A stretch of DNA of 64,000 nucleotides from Pseudomonadota bacterium (lineage in GTDB: Bacteria; Pseudomonadota; Gammaproteobacteria; Burkholderiales; Burkholderiaceae_C): contig CAUJHV010000014.1 of the NCBI GenBank assembly GCA_963205115.1, forward strand, positions 124,001 through 188,000, read 5' to 3'. A program made the translations under genes and the position numbers. Positions 16,579 through 26,152 of the stretch are shown here, piece by piece; the first letter of the stretch is position 1, and the number at the start of each line of letters is the position of its first letter. The notes below the pieces were generated by a model, which saw nothing but the letters and a program-made list of their open reading frames with translations, ran no database searches and was not told the origin of the DNA.

Positions 16579-17340
16579 ATGACTACCTCAATGTTGGCGC
16601 GCGACGCCGAGAGCGCCGGCGATTCCGATCATGAGGGTGACTTCCGCGTCTTCGATCCCAAGGAGATTGCGCATCTGCTCGAACAGCTGCGCGACTCCAA
16701 CGTTCCGGTGATTTTGACCTCGCCCGACGGAACTGCGTACACCACTGTGCTGACAACCTGTGACGCGAACACCGGTCACGTGTGCTTCAGCGCGGACGAG
16801 CAGCATGGCCAGCCCGCGCGACTGGTCAACGCCGAGGACGTGGCGGCGGTAGCCTACCTGGACAGCATCAAGGTTCAGTTCGAAGTTCCGCGCATGGTAC
16901 TGGTCCGTTCGACGCATGAATGCGCATTGCAGACTGGCTGGCCACGCACGCTGTACCGCTTTCAGCGCCGGAGCAGCTTTCGAGTTAAGACGCTCGACAG
17001 AACCTCGCCTGCGGCCAGCTTCCGGCATCCATCAATTCCGGACATGCTGCTTTCGCTGCGCATCATCGATGTCAGCATCGGAGGATGTTCGCTGCTCCAG
17101 CCCGCGGACACGCCGCCACTGCAACCCGGCACGCGCATTCCGAATGTCCATGTGGACCTGGATGCGGACACGCGATTCACGGCGGGCATTCAGCTGCATC
17201 ATGTCAGTTCGCTGCATGAATCAGAGGCCCATCGCGTCGGTTGCGAATGGCTCCAGCTGGGCGGCTCGGCCGAACGCACTTTGCAGCGGTATATCGACGG
17301 CACACAAAAGCGCCGTCGCATGCTCGCCCTCGGCACCTAG
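16579..17340 (+). CDS. ycgR: YcgR-type flagellar brake protein with PilZ domain
   Basis: Cyclic-di-GMP-responsive protein that slows or biases the motor. 253 residues from the ATG at 16579 (an earlier in-frame ATG at 16510 falls inside fliT). The N-terminal YcgR domain (residues about 20-115) contains LLEQLRDSNVPVILTSPDG. The PilZ domain (about 120-235) has the ligand-binding motifs FQRRSSFR and DVSIGGCSLL. Location in the flagellar locus fits the brake role. Confidence 0.88.
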   Translation: MTTSMLARDAESAGDSDHEGDFRVFDPKEIAHLLEQLRDSNVPVILTSPDGTAYTTVLTTCDANTGHVCFSADEQHGQPARLVNAEDVAAVAYLDSIKVQFEVPRMVLVRSTHECALQTGWPRTLYRFQRRSSFRVKTLDRTSPAASFRHPSIPDMLLSLRIIDVSIGGCSLLQPADTPPLQPGTRIPNVHVDLDADTRFTAGIQLHHVSSLHESEAHRVGCEWLQLGGSAERTLQRYIDGTQKRRRMLALGT

Positions 17341-17350
17341 TCGCCAGCCA

Positions 17351-17887
17351 ATGTCGACGGCTACCGAGTTCGGCAAGCGGTCATTCGGTGTCTCCAGGAC
17401 TCGCGGGTTCACACTGATCGAAACGCTGGTGGTGCTCGCCGCAGCCGCGGTCCTTGCCTCGATTGCCATGCCGTCCTTCGGACAGCTCATGGCCCGCGGG
17501 CGTCTGCGTGCCGCTGCGGAAGATATCGTCATCCAGCTGCACGAGGCCAGACGGGCAGCGGCCATGACCAATGTCACCCAGCACGTTCGACTTCCCGTCG
17601 AGGGTCAGTCATGTGCCTCTTCCATGCCCAAGGGTGTGCCCTGCGCCTGCAGTCCTGATCGTCCCTGCGGCGGCGTCCTGACAACGATGGACAAGTACCC
17701 CGGTGTGATCGTCGAGGGGGCTGGTGTGTTCAGCTTCGAAGCTGTCGCCGAGCTTCGTCCGGCTCGACATCCCCAGGCTGATTTGCGAACCCCGTACGGA
17801 GACCGCCTGCGCGTCGCCGTCACGCCCTTGGGTCGCGCCCGCATCTGCGACCCTACGGGCTCCGGCGGCGCCTACCCCGGCTGCTAG
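17351..17887 (+). CDS. FimT/GspH-like type IV pseudopilin
   Basis: 178 residues from the ATG at 17351, ten bases after ycgR. A short basic leader ends in TRG|FTLIETLVVLAA, the prepilin peptidase site and hydrophobic helix with Glu5. The C-terminal domain carries several cysteines (CACSPDRPC) and closes with the FimT-like GRARICDPTGSGGAYPGC. FimT-type minor pilins take part in pilus assembly and, in some species, DNA uptake. No other pilus or secretion gene is nearby, so it is an orphan among flagellar genes. Its neighbour fliE converges on it with a 24-base gap. Confidence 0.8.
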   Translation: MSTATEFGKRSFGVSRTRGFTLIETLVVLAAAAVLASIAMPSFGQLMARGRLRAAAEDIVIQLHEARRAAAMTNVTQHVRLPVEGQSCASSMPKGVPCACSPDRPCGGVLTTMDKYPGVIVEGAGVFSFEAVAELRPARHPQADLRTPYGDRLRVAVTPLGRARICDPTGSGGAYPGC

Positions 17888-17911
17888 AGGGTCGACCCGG
17901 CGCGGGCGCGA

Positions 17912-18238
17912 TCACACCTGCATGTTCATGATGTCGGTGTAGGCTTGAACCAGCCGATTGCGCACCTGCACCGTTGCGGAGAAACCCAGGTTGGCGCGCG
18001 TCATCGCCACCATGGTCTCTTCGAGGCTGACCGTGGGGTTGTCGAGTTGCACCTCACGCTGCATGCGTCCCGCCTCGAGCTGCTGACGGTTCACGGAATC
18101 CAGCGCCTGAGTCATGGCCGTCCGGAAACTGCCCTCGGGGGCCACAGCGGCGGGCGGACGCAACGGCGAACCATCCGGACGAAGCCCGGCCCGCGCCGCA
18201 GCCTGCGCAAAGTCGAAAGGCTTGAGTCTGATGTCCAT
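17912..18238 (-). CDS. fliE: Flagellar hook-basal body protein FliE
   Basis: Joins the MS ring to the rod. 108 residues from the ATG at 18238, chosen for GAGG nine bases upstream and the family-like beginning MDIRLKPFDFAQA. The conserved C-terminal part (LEETMVAMTRANLGFSATVQ, VRNRLVQAYTDIMNMQV) is intact. It is the only gene of its transcript and diverges from fliF, as in enterobacteria. The 227 bases between them (18239-18465) must hold both promoters; I could not pick their boxes reliably. Confidence 0.93.
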   Translation of the reverse strand: MDIRLKPFDFAQAAARAGLRPDGSPLRPPAAVAPEGSFRTAMTQALDSVNRQQLEAGRMQREVQLDNPTVSLEETMVAMTRANLGFSATVQVRNRLVQAYTDIMNMQV

Positions 18239-18465
18239 GGGTGACCTCATGGGCGATGGCAACTACGGGAACTGAAGGCCACGAACCGGTTGGAACGGTG
18301 CACTCCGTGATGCTTGTCACTGTAGGCGCAAATGCGCTCGGACGATGGAGCGAACTGCATCCGCTTTGCTGACTTACTCGGTTCCTTTTGCGGGGGTTGG
18401 CTGTCAAACAATCCGTCGACATGCACAAGGGGCACCACGCCCTGGTTGCATGACCGAACCGCAGC

Positions 18466-20154
18466 ATGTCCAACGAACTCACCGCCGCCGCTTCCTCCCC
18501 GAGCACGCTACCGCAGACGCTCGGAGAGCGCATGGCCGCCTTGCCGCTGAAGCCCTTGCTGATGCTGGCATTCGGTGCCATGGCGCTGGCCGCCATCGCG
18601 ATCTCGCTCGTCCTGGGCGGCAAGGAGAGCGATTACAAGGTCCTGTTCGCGGGACTGTCGGACAAGGACGGCGGCGCGGTGATCGCACAGCTGTCGCAGA
18701 TGAACGTGCCCTACCGTCACAGTGACGGCGGTGCAGCCATCATGGTCCCTGCGGCGCAGGTGCACGACGTGCGCATGAAGCTCGGTCTTCTGGGGCTGCC
18801 GAAATCCACCACGGGCGGCTACGAGCTTCTGGATGCCCCGAAGTTCGGACAGACCCAGGCGGGCGAGAACGTCGCCATCAAGCGCGCGATCGAAGGCGAG
18901 CTCATGCGCACGATCTCGAGTCTGTCCGCGGTACAGGGTGCTCGTGTGCTGCTGGCACTGCCGAGCACCAACGGGTTCTTCCGGGAACAACAGAAACCTT
19001 CCGCGTCAGTCGTGGTGTCGCTGCACCCCGGACGCGTTCTGGACCGCGCGCAGCTCGCCGGCATCGTTCATCTGGTCTCTTCCAGCGTGCCCGAGCTGTC
19101 ACCCAAGGCGGTCAGCGTGGTCGACGGCAACGGCGCACTGCTCACGGCGCAAGACTCTCCTGAAACACATGGCGGTCTCGATGCGCAGCAGCTGCAATAC
19201 GTGCAGCAGATCGAATCGGGTCTGCAGCGTCGCGTGGTCGAGCTGCTCGAGCCCGTCATGGGCCGTGAAAACCTGCGCGCCTCGGTGACTGCAGACATCG
19301 ATTTCTCGGAGTCGATGCAGGTCAGTGAACAGTTCCGCCCCAACCAGGGAAGCGAACCGGCCGCCGTCAAGACGATGCAGACATCGGAGAGCAGCGGCTC
19401 GACGCCCGGCGCACCCAGCGGCATTCCGGGTGCCCAGAGCAACCAGCCGCCTGTGCCGGCCTCGGCGCCGATCAACGGCCAGGCGCAGCGTCTGCAGCCG
19501 ACGCAGGGCAACGGCGGTGCTGGGAACACCCGGCGTGACGCCAGCACGCAGTACGAGCTCGACAAGACGCAAAAGACCACCCGCAGCGCCACCGGTGGCA
19601 TCAAACGATTGTCCGCAGCGGTCGTCGTGAACCACCGTATCAGCGTCGACCCCAAGGGAAAGACGCAGGCCACGCCGCTGACCGACGCCGAGATCGAAAA
19701 GCTCACCGCGCTGGTGCAGCAAGGCATCGGCTTCAACAAGGAACGCGGCGACACCGTGCGCGTCATCAACGCACCGTTCCGCGCGGACACCACGCCCAAG
19801 GCCGAGGATCCGCCCATCTGGCAGCAGCCCTGGCTGCAGGACCTGGTCCGCGCATCCGCCTTGCCGGCCGCGCTGGGCTTCATCGCGCTGCTCATCGTGC
19901 TCACGCTGATGCGGCCCGCCATGAAGACGCTGCTGGCGCCGCCGCCCGCGGAAAATCCGGCGCCTGGCGGTCAGCTCAGCGCCGTTGTGGACGACGCCAC
20001 TCCCTTGCCCGAACCCGATGAGCCCCTGGCGTTGGAAGCTCCTGCCATGGGCGGTGATCAGCTCGAACGTGCACGTGCACTGGCCAAGCAGAACCCGGCA
20101 GCCGTTGCCAACATCGTGCGCGGCCTGATGTCGGGCGAAGAAGCAAAGACCTGA
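18466..20154 (+). CDS. fliF: Flagellar MS-ring protein FliF
   Basis: Forms the membrane ring on which the basal body and export apparatus are built. 562 residues. One membrane span near residues 28-50 is followed by the SpoIIIAG-like ring-building motifs (YKVLFAGLSDKDGGAV; LLGLPKSTTGGYELLD) and the long periplasmic domain with a Gln/Pro/Ser-rich insertion around 300-345. A second span near 465-485 and the C-terminal FliG-binding tail end in IVRGLMSGEEAKT. It heads the fliFGHIJK run. Confidence 0.96.
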   Translation: MSNELTAAASSPSTLPQTLGERMAALPLKPLLMLAFGAMALAAIAISLVLGGKESDYKVLFAGLSDKDGGAVIAQLSQMNVPYRHSDGGAAIMVPAAQVHDVRMKLGLLGLPKSTTGGYELLDAPKFGQTQAGENVAIKRAIEGELMRTISSLSAVQGARVLLALPSTNGFFREQQKPSASVVVSLHPGRVLDRAQLAGIVHLVSSSVPELSPKAVSVVDGNGALLTAQDSPETHGGLDAQQLQYVQQIESGLQRRVVELLEPVMGRENLRASVTADIDFSESMQVSEQFRPNQGSEPAAVKTMQTSESSGSTPGAPSGIPGAQSNQPPVPASAPINGQAQRLQPTQGNGGAGNTRRDASTQYELDKTQKTTRSATGGIKRLSAAVVVNHRISVDPKGKTQATPLTDAEIEKLTALVQQGIGFNKERGDTVRVINAPFRADTTPKAEDPPIWQQPWLQDLVRASALPAALGFIALLIVLTLMRPAMKTLLAPPPAENPAPGGQLSAVVDDATPLPEPDEPLALEAPAMGGDQLERARALAKQNPAAVANIVRGLMSGEEAKT

Positions 20155-20163
20155 CGGGCAGCC

Positions 20164-21159
20164 ATGGACGATACCGGTGTCGAAGACGCGGCCATCCTGC
20201 TCATGAGTCTGGGCGAGGAAGAGGCCGCCGAGGTGTTCAAGCACCTCGCGCCCAAGGAAGTCCAGCGACTGGGCGAGACGATCGCGCGGATGAAGGCTGT
20301 CTCGCGCGACCGGCTCGAAGGTGTCATCGACCGCTTCGTGACGCTGGCCGCGTCCGAAAGCATGCTGGTGGCCGACACGGACGAGTACGTCAAGGCGGTG
20401 CTGCGCAAGGCGCTGGGCGAAGACAAGGCCAATCTGCTGATCGACCGCATCCTCCAGGGCAGCGACGTCTCGGGCATCGAGAGCCTGAAGTGGATGGACG
20501 CGCAGTCGGTGGCGGAACTGCTGCGCAACGAACATCCGCAGATCGTCGCGGCCATCCTGGTGCACCTCGAGTTCGACCAGGCCGCCGACATCCTCAAGCA
20601 GTTCACCGAGCGTCAGCGCAACGAGGTGATGCTGCGCGTGGCCACGCTCGATGGCATCCAGCCCACTGCGCTGAAGGACCTCAACGACGTTCTCAGCAAG
20701 GTGCTGGCGGGCGGCGAACGCACCCGCAAGTCCAGCCTGGGCGGCGTCAAGCCGGCCGCGGAAATCCTGAACATGCTCGGCAGCGGCGTCGAGACCTCGG
20801 TGCTCGACTACGTGCGCGAGGCCGACAACGACCTCGCACAGAAGATCATGGACAGCATGTTCACCTTCGACGATCTGGAAAAGCTCGACGACAAGGGTGT
20901 GCAGGCGCTGCTCAAGGAAGTGCAGAGCGAGTCGCTGGTCATCGCGCTCAAGGGCTCGACACCGGAAATGCGCGAGAAGGTGTTCCGCAACATGTCCAGC
21001 CGCGCCGCCGAGACCCTGCGCGAAGACCTCGATTCACGCGGGCCCGTGCGCCTGTCCGATGTCGAGGCCGAGCAGAAGGAAATGCTCAAGGTCGTGCGCC
21101 GCCTGATCGACGAGGGACAGATCCAGTTGGCCACGGGTGGTGATGACCAGTTCGTCTAA
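20164..21159 (+). CDS. fliG: Flagellar motor switch protein FliG
   Basis: Rotor protein that transmits torque from MotA and binds FliF. 331 residues. The N-terminal FliF-binding domain is followed by the EHPQ motif (LRNEHPQIVAAILVHLE) in the middle domain and the C-terminal torque helix with alternating charged residues in SMFTFDDLEKLDDKGVQALL. Nine bases after fliF; its end overlaps the start of fliH by 17 bases. Confidence 0.97.
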   Translation: MDDTGVEDAAILLMSLGEEEAAEVFKHLAPKEVQRLGETIARMKAVSRDRLEGVIDRFVTLAASESMLVADTDEYVKAVLRKALGEDKANLLIDRILQGSDVSGIESLKWMDAQSVAELLRNEHPQIVAAILVHLEFDQAADILKQFTERQRNEVMLRVATLDGIQPTALKDLNDVLSKVLAGGERTRKSSLGGVKPAAEILNMLGSGVETSVLDYVREADNDLAQKIMDSMFTFDDLEKLDDKGVQALLKEVQSESLVIALKGSTPEMREKVFRNMSSRAAETLREDLDSRGPVRLSDVEAEQKEMLKVVRRLIDEGQIQLATGGDDQFV

Positions 21160-21925
21160 CACCGGGAGCAAGCCGTTTCCCAATGTCCCGGCGCCGCCAG
21201 GCTCGCGCGCCGGCGTCAGCTACGCGCGGATCATTCCCCGCGAGGAGCTGGGTGACTTCGCCAGTTGGCAACCCGGCGCTTTTGGCGGCCAGGCCCTGGC
21301 GACCAAGGCCCTGGGCGCCGCGAAGGAGTCTCGGGTTGAGAAACCCGCCGAACCGACCGCCGATGAGTGGCGCGCCCAAGTCGCCGATGCCCGCAAGGCC
21401 GGCTACCAGGACGGCTACCGCGACGGCCTGGTCGGGCTCGAGAACTTCAAGCAGGCGCACGCCACGCAGGTCACCGCACAGATCGGCCAGCTGCTGCAGG
21501 CGATGGACGGCCAATGGACCGAACTCGAGCCACGCCTGGCCGAAGCGGTTGCGCGGACGGCCATTCGCCTGGCGCGCCGCGTGATGCGACAGGAATTGCA
21601 GGTGCGGCCCGAGGCGGTCGTGCCGATGGCCCTGGATGCGATGCAAGCCCTTCTGGCGTCGGCACGTCGCATCGAGCTGCATGTACACCCCGAGGATCTC
21701 CCGCTCGTGCAGCAGGGCGCCGAAGAGCAGCTCCAGGCCCGCGGTGCGCGCCTGGTGGCCGACGCCACCGTGCGGCGCGGCGGCTGCCGGATCCGATCGG
21801 ATCTCGGCACGGTCGATGCCGACATCGAACAGCGCTGGGATCAGGCCGTCGCCGATCTCGGCGGCGACCTGCCCTGGAGCGACGCCGAACCCTCAGAGAC
21901 GGCATCGGCGCTGGACGCTCCATGA
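21143..21925 (+). CDS. fliH: Flagellar assembly protein FliH
   Basis: Regulator of the FliI ATPase; links it to the C ring. 260 residues from the ATG at 21143; a GTG two codons earlier is possible. The YARIIPREELGDFASWQ stretch near the N-terminus, the Gly-spaced segment KAGYQDGYRDGLVGLENFK and the C-terminal VIC-like domain fit the family. The start lies inside fliG, so translation is probably coupled. Confidence 0.92.
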   Translation: MTSSSNTGSKPFPNVPAPPGSRAGVSYARIIPREELGDFASWQPGAFGGQALATKALGAAKESRVEKPAEPTADEWRAQVADARKAGYQDGYRDGLVGLENFKQAHATQVTAQIGQLLQAMDGQWTELEPRLAEAVARTAIRLARRVMRQELQVRPEAVVPMALDAMQALLASARRIELHVHPEDLPLVQQGAEEQLQARGARLVADATVRRGGCRIRSDLGTVDADIEQRWDQAVADLGGDLPWSDAEPSETASALDAP

Positions 21926-21983
21926 ACGAGTTGCCGCGCACTGACCATCGAGGCGGTCGCCGCACCGCAGGACGGGGGCGCCC

Positions 21984-23417
21984 GTGACGCCATCCGCTGC
22001 CAACGTTCGCCACCCGCAACAGGCCGCGGAAGACCGGATGGAAAACTGGCGATGTTTTCTGTCGGACCTCGAAGCGCGCAGCGACGACCCTCTGCCGTTC
22101 GACACCAGCGGACGACTGGTGCGGGTCACCGGCCTGGTGATGGAAGCCGTGGGCCTGAGCGTGCCCTTGGGCGCACTGTGCGCCGTGCACGGCAGCGGGA
22201 CACCCGTGCCTGCCGAGGTCGTCGGCTTCCACGGTGAGCGGGCCTACCTCATGCCCACGGGCGTCGTGCATGGCATGGCCAGCGGCGCGGTCGTGCGTCC
22301 GATGCGCCCCATGGCCGTGCCGCCACGCTTCGGCGAGCCCTCGCATGCCTGGCGTCGCAGTGAAGACCACGGCCTGCACCTGCCGATGGGCGACGGCATT
22401 CTCGGCCGCGTGGTCGACCCGATGGGCACACCGCTCGACGCCCACGGCCCGCTGACCCGCGTGGTGCCCGAGCCGCTGGCGCGCCGCCCGATCAACGCGA
22501 TGGACCGCGACCCGATCCGCGAGCCCCTGGATACCGGCGTGCGCGCGATCAACGCCATGCTCACCGTCGGGCGCGGCCAGCGCATCGGCCTGTTTGCCGG
22601 CACCGGTGTGGGCAAGTCGATCCTGCTGGGCATGATGGCCCGCTACACGCAGGCCGACGTGATCGTGGTCGGGCTGATCGGCGAGCGTGGCCGCGAGGTC
22701 AAGGAATTCATCGACGAGATTCTCGGCACCGAGGGTCTCGCACGCAGTGTGGTCGTGGCCGCACCGGCGGACGCGCCACCGCTGCTGCGGCTGCAAGGCG
22801 CCAGCTACGCCACCGCGCTGGCCGAGCACTTCCGCGACCGCGGCCAGCACGTGCTGCTGCTGGTCGACAGCCTCACGCGCTATGCCATGGCGCAGCGCGA
22901 GATCGCACTGGCCATCGGCGAGCCGCCGGCCACCAAAGGCTACCCGCCGAGTTGCTTCGCCAAGCTGCCGCAGCTGGTGGAGCGCTCGGGAAACGGCCTG
23001 CGCGGCGTGGGCTCGATCACCGCCTTCTACACCGTGCTCAGCGAGGGCGACGACCAGCAGGATCCGATCGCGGATGCCGCGCGAGGCATCCTCGACGGCC
23101 ACATCGTGCTCTCGCGTGAACTGGCCGAAGGCGGTCACTTCCCGGCCATCGACATCGAGCGCAGCGTGTCGCGGGTGATGACCGCCGTCGCCTCGCGCGA
23201 GCATGTCGTCGGCGCACGCCGCCTGCGTCAGCAGGTGGCGCGGTACCACAAGGCCCGCGACCTCATCCAGATCGGCGCCTATGCGCCTGGCCATGACGGC
23301 GAGCTGGACGCGGCCGTCCAGAACTACCCGCACATCGTGGCCATGCTCCAGCAGGACATGCACGAGCGCGCACCCTTCGACGATTGCCTGCAGCGCCTGC
23401 AGGCGCTGGCACGCTGA
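21984..23417 (+). CDS. fliI: Flagellum-specific export ATPase FliI
   Basis: F1-beta-like ATPase that helps unfold and load export substrates. 477 residues from the GTG at 21984. An ATG at 22038 (GGAAG six bases upstream, 459 residues) fits the usual 450-460 residue length better and may be the true start. P-loop [14 protein letters not shown], Walker B region [19 protein letters not shown] and the Gly-rich [15 protein letters not shown] are all present. It follows fliH and precedes fliJ by 19 bases. Confidence 0.95.
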   Translation: MTPSAANVRHPQQAAEDRMENWRCFLSDLEARSDDPLPFDTSGRLVRVTGLVMEAVGLSVPLGALCAVHGSGTPVPAEVVGFHGERAYLMPTGVVHGMASGAVVRPMRPMAVPPRFGEPSHAWRRSEDHGLHLPMGDGILGRVVDPMGTPLDAHGPLTRVVPEPLARRPINAMDRDPIREPLDTGVRAINAMLTVGRGQRIGLFAGTGVGKSILLGMMARYTQADVIVVGLIGERGREVKEFIDEILGTEGLARSVVVAAPADAPPLLRLQGASYATALAEHFRDRGQHVLLLVDSLTRYAMAQREIALAIGEPPATKGYPPSCFAKLPQLVERSGNGLRGVGSITAFYTVLSEGDDQQDPIADAARGILDGHIVLSRELAEGGHFPAIDIERSVSRVMTAVASREHVVGARRLRQQVARYHKARDLIQIGAYAPGHDGELDAAVQNYPHIVAMLQQDMHERAPFDDCLQRLQALAR

Positions 23418-23436
23418 ACCCGGTACCCCGCACACC

Positions 23437-23931
23437 ATGAGCGACGCCTCGCTGCACACCCTGGACATCGTGCTGGAACGCGAGCAACGCGCGCGCGACG
23501 CCGTCGTCACGAGCCTGCGCCAGGCCGACCAGCGGGTCGAGCAGATCCTGGCCCAGGGCGCGGCCCTGCGCGACTATCGACGCGAGACGTCCTCCCGCTG
23601 GGCGATGCCGATCCAGGAAGCGGCGTCCGCCCGCCAGCTGCGCACGGCCCACGACTACCTCGCGCGTCTGGACGAGGCCATCGACCAGCAGCAGCAGACC
23701 CAGCAACGTGCGCGCATGGCCTGCGATCAACTGCGCGCCGAACTGCTGCAAGTGGAGATGCGCATCGCCGCGCTGGGCAAACTCATCGATCAACGCCGTC
23801 GCGCACAGGCCGCACGTCAGCAGCGCGCCGACCAGAAGGCCTCCGACGAATCGGCGCGCCAGCTGCTGGCGCACGCGGGCAGCCATAACAGCGCCACTTC
23901 CGCCATGGCGGATACCTCCGGGAGTTCTTGA
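23437..23931 (+). CDS. fliJ: Flagellar export protein FliJ
   Basis: Coiled-coil stalk that couples the FliI ring to FlhA. 164 residues from the ATG at 23437, Gln/Arg/Ala-rich and helical throughout, with long heptad patterns such as EREQRARDAVVTSLRQADQR. Sequence is weakly conserved in this family; identification rests on coiled-coil character and the place between fliI and fliK. The stop overlaps the fliK ATG by one base (TGATG). Confidence 0.88.
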   Translation: MSDASLHTLDIVLEREQRARDAVVTSLRQADQRVEQILAQGAALRDYRRETSSRWAMPIQEAASARQLRTAHDYLARLDEAIDQQQQTQQRARMACDQLRAELLQVEMRIAALGKLIDQRRRAQAARQQRADQKASDESARQLLAHAGSHNSATSAMADTSGSS

Positions 23932-25241
23932 TGTCCACCCTCCAAGCCCTGTCCCCCCTGATGTCCTCGGCTGCGATGACGGGAGCCGGCCAGCCGGCAT
24001 CCGCGGACACCGACGGTGCGGCGTTCGGCCGCGAGTTGCAGCGTGCACGCGAGGCGCAACCCGAGCCGGCGCCAGCGCCGCGGGAGGCTGCGCCCGCCGC
24101 GCCACGTACGGCCCCAGCGGCGGCATCGCGCGAACCCGAACGCGCGCCCGCCGACGATCAAGCCGCGGCATCTGACAAGCAAGCTGCCGCCGAGTCGGCA
24201 GGCCAACCCGCTCACGACGACGGCAGCAAGCCGCCTGCCGGCCCCGCCCGCAAAGACGCGCGCGGCACGCGCGCCGAGGCGCGCCCTTCCAAGGCCGCTG
24301 TCGAGCGCGCCGGCATGGCGCCCGACAAGGACGCCATCGAGGCCAGTGCCGACACGAAGGAAGCGCCCGGCGAGGAGGCTCCGTCCACACCCGTCACAGC
24401 CGCCGGCACGCCTGCGGCCGATCCGCTCGCCGCGGACGCATACCCGGTAGCGGCCGAACCCCGGATGGCCCGTGCGCCAGCCGGTGGCGAGCGCGCCGTT
24501 CGAGGCTCGGACGACGCCGCGGTAGCCCCCGCAGGTCACCAGCGCTCGACGGCCAGCCGCGGCGTGCAGGCGGGCACCGACGTCGAAGCGGGCGCCGCGC
24601 AGGCAGCACCGCTGGCGGACCCGGACAGCACCACGGCCGGCATCGCCTCGGCGTTCGAAGGTGTGATGGCCGCGGTCCAGACCGCCGAAGCCGGCGCCAC
24701 TGCAGCCCGGCTCGAACACGTCGGTCCGGCCTTGCCGTCGCTGGGCGGAATGACTCGCGTCGAGGGTGCGGGCTCGCCCCAGGCCGTGGAATCCACCCAG
24801 ACAGTCGACCCGCGCAGCGCCACGCTCGAGCCACCGGTGGGCAGCGAGGGCTTTGCACCGGCGCTGGGCGCACGCGTGGCCGTGCTCGCACGCGACGGCA
24901 TCGACCAGGCGCGCCTGAACGTTCACCCGGCAGAACTCGGGCCGATCGCCCTGCGGCTGGCGCTGGACGGCACCCAGGTCCGCGTGGACATGACCGCTGA
25001 AGTCGCCAGCACGCGCCAGGCGCTGGAGCGGGCGCTGCCCGAGCTCGCCACGGCCTTGCAGGATGCCGGCTTTACCTTGACCGGCGGCGGCGTCTTCCAC
25101 CAGGCGCCTGGCGATCGCCGCGGGTCCTCGCACGATGCGCAGGCACGCGCCGATGGCCCGCGCGAGAACGCCGGCGATCGCGTGGTTCGCGCCGCCGCGC
25201 GCCTGTCCCAGCCACGCGGGCTGGTCGACCTCTTCGCCTGA
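23931..25241 (+). CDS. fliK: Flagellar hook-length control protein FliK
   Basis: Molecular ruler and trigger of the FlhB specificity switch. 436 residues. The first 300 are an Ala/Pro/Glu-rich low-complexity ruler region. The C-terminal domain (about 310-400) has the Flg_hook motif HPAELGPIALRLALDGTQVR and ALERALPELATALQDAGF. Very high GC here, with almost every third position G or C. It ends the fliF-fliK run; 175 bases without a gene follow before fliL. Confidence 0.92.
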   Translation: MSTLQALSPLMSSAAMTGAGQPASADTDGAAFGRELQRAREAQPEPAPAPREAAPAAPRTAPAAASREPERAPADDQAAASDKQAAAESAGQPAHDDGSKPPAGPARKDARGTRAEARPSKAAVERAGMAPDKDAIEASADTKEAPGEEAPSTPVTAAGTPAADPLAADAYPVAAEPRMARAPAGGERAVRGSDDAAVAPAGHQRSTASRGVQAGTDVEAGAAQAAPLADPDSTTAGIASAFEGVMAAVQTAEAGATAARLEHVGPALPSLGGMTRVEGAGSPQAVESTQTVDPRSATLEPPVGSEGFAPALGARVAVLARDGIDQARLNVHPAELGPIALRLALDGTQVRVDMTAEVASTRQALERALPELATALQDAGFTLTGGGVFHQAPGDRRGSSHDAQARADGPRENAGDRVVRAAARLSQPRGLVDLFA

Positions 25242-25416
25242 GCAGCGCCGGGCGCGCAGCCCCGGGACCTGCCTCTCGCCCCCGCTCGACTACGGCAGCT
25301 TTGCAGCCGCTTTTCCCGGCATAGCCGCGGGCAGCGGCTCTCAATAATGGTCCGGACCGTCCCCCCACGGGGCCCGCTGCCCATTTTGCGAAGCCCCCGA
25401 GACCCTAGGAGAGTGC

Positions 25417-26052
25417 ATGTCCACCGCCACGGCAGCCCCCGAAGCTGGCGCCGCGCCCGCGGCCAAAGGAGGCAAGAAGAAGCTGATGATCATCATCGGC
25501 GCGGCGGTGTTCCTGCTGGCCGCCATCGGTGGCGGCGCGGTCTTCTACATGAAGAACAAGGCCGCTGCCGAAGCCGCGGCTGCAGCCGCCGAAGAAGAAG
25601 GCGGTGCCCCGGCCGCGCACAAAGATGCGAAGCACAAGGCAGCCGGGCGTGACCCCAAGCACCCGCCGACCTTCGTGCCGCTGGACCCCTTCACCGTGAA
25701 TCTCGCCGACCGCGAGGCCGAGCGCTATGCGCAGATCGGCGTGTCGCTCGAGCTCGACGACCCGAAGCAGGCCGACGCGATCAAGGCCTTCATGCCCGTG
25801 ATCCGCAACAACATCCTGATGGTGCTGTCGCACAAGACCTCGGCCGAGATGCTCGAACGCGACGGCAAGACCAAGCTGGCGCAGGAGATCCTTCGCGAGA
25901 CCGCGCGCGCGCTGGGCGTGGAGGTCGACGACGAGGACGAAGAGGACGAGACCAAGACCGAGGACACGAAGAAGAAAAAGAAGAAGAAGCGCAAGGCACC
26001 GGTCGTGCTGCCGGTGACCGCGGTGCACTTCTCCAACTTCATCATCCAGTGA
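25417..26052 (+). CDS. fliL: Flagellar basal body-associated protein FliL
   Basis: Membrane protein next to the stator that supports torque under load. 211 residues against the usual 150-180. A Lys-rich start, one membrane span (LMIIIGAAVFLLAAIGGGAV, about 24-43), an Ala/Glu linker, then the periplasmic domain with HPPTFVPLDPFTVNL. Before the last strand (VTAVHFSNFIIQ) there is an inserted acidic block followed by seven lysines (about residues 169-192), which accounts for much of the extra length. GGAG precedes the ATG by six to seven bases. It probably starts the fliLMNOPQR transcript. Confidence 0.93.
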   Translation: MSTATAAPEAGAAPAAKGGKKKLMIIIGAAVFLLAAIGGGAVFYMKNKAAAEAAAAAAEEEGGAPAAHKDAKHKAAGRDPKHPPTFVPLDPFTVNLADREAERYAQIGVSLELDDPKQADAIKAFMPVIRNNILMVLSHKTSAEMLERDGKTKLAQEILRETARALGVEVDDEDEEDETKTEDTKKKKKKKRKAPVVLPVTAVHFSNFIIQ

Positions 26053-26152
26053 CATGGCCACACGCCGTCACGGTGCCATGGGTCGATCGTCGACGGCACC
26101 GGCCCTGCAACTGCGCGCCAGTCGTATCCACGACTGAACGGCCGCTCACGCC

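Noticed and set aside
18440..18465. Possible sigma-54 promoter before fliF (GGGGCACC ... TTGCA)
   Set aside because: The GG-to-GC distance is wrong by several bases for a -24/-12 promoter, and this regulon has FlhDC rather than a sigma-54 master regulator.
25242..25416. Promoter for fliL in the gap after fliK
   Set aside because: AT-richer stretch near 25342-25350 could be a -10 box, but no matching -35 or FliA element was found, so it is not listed as a feature.
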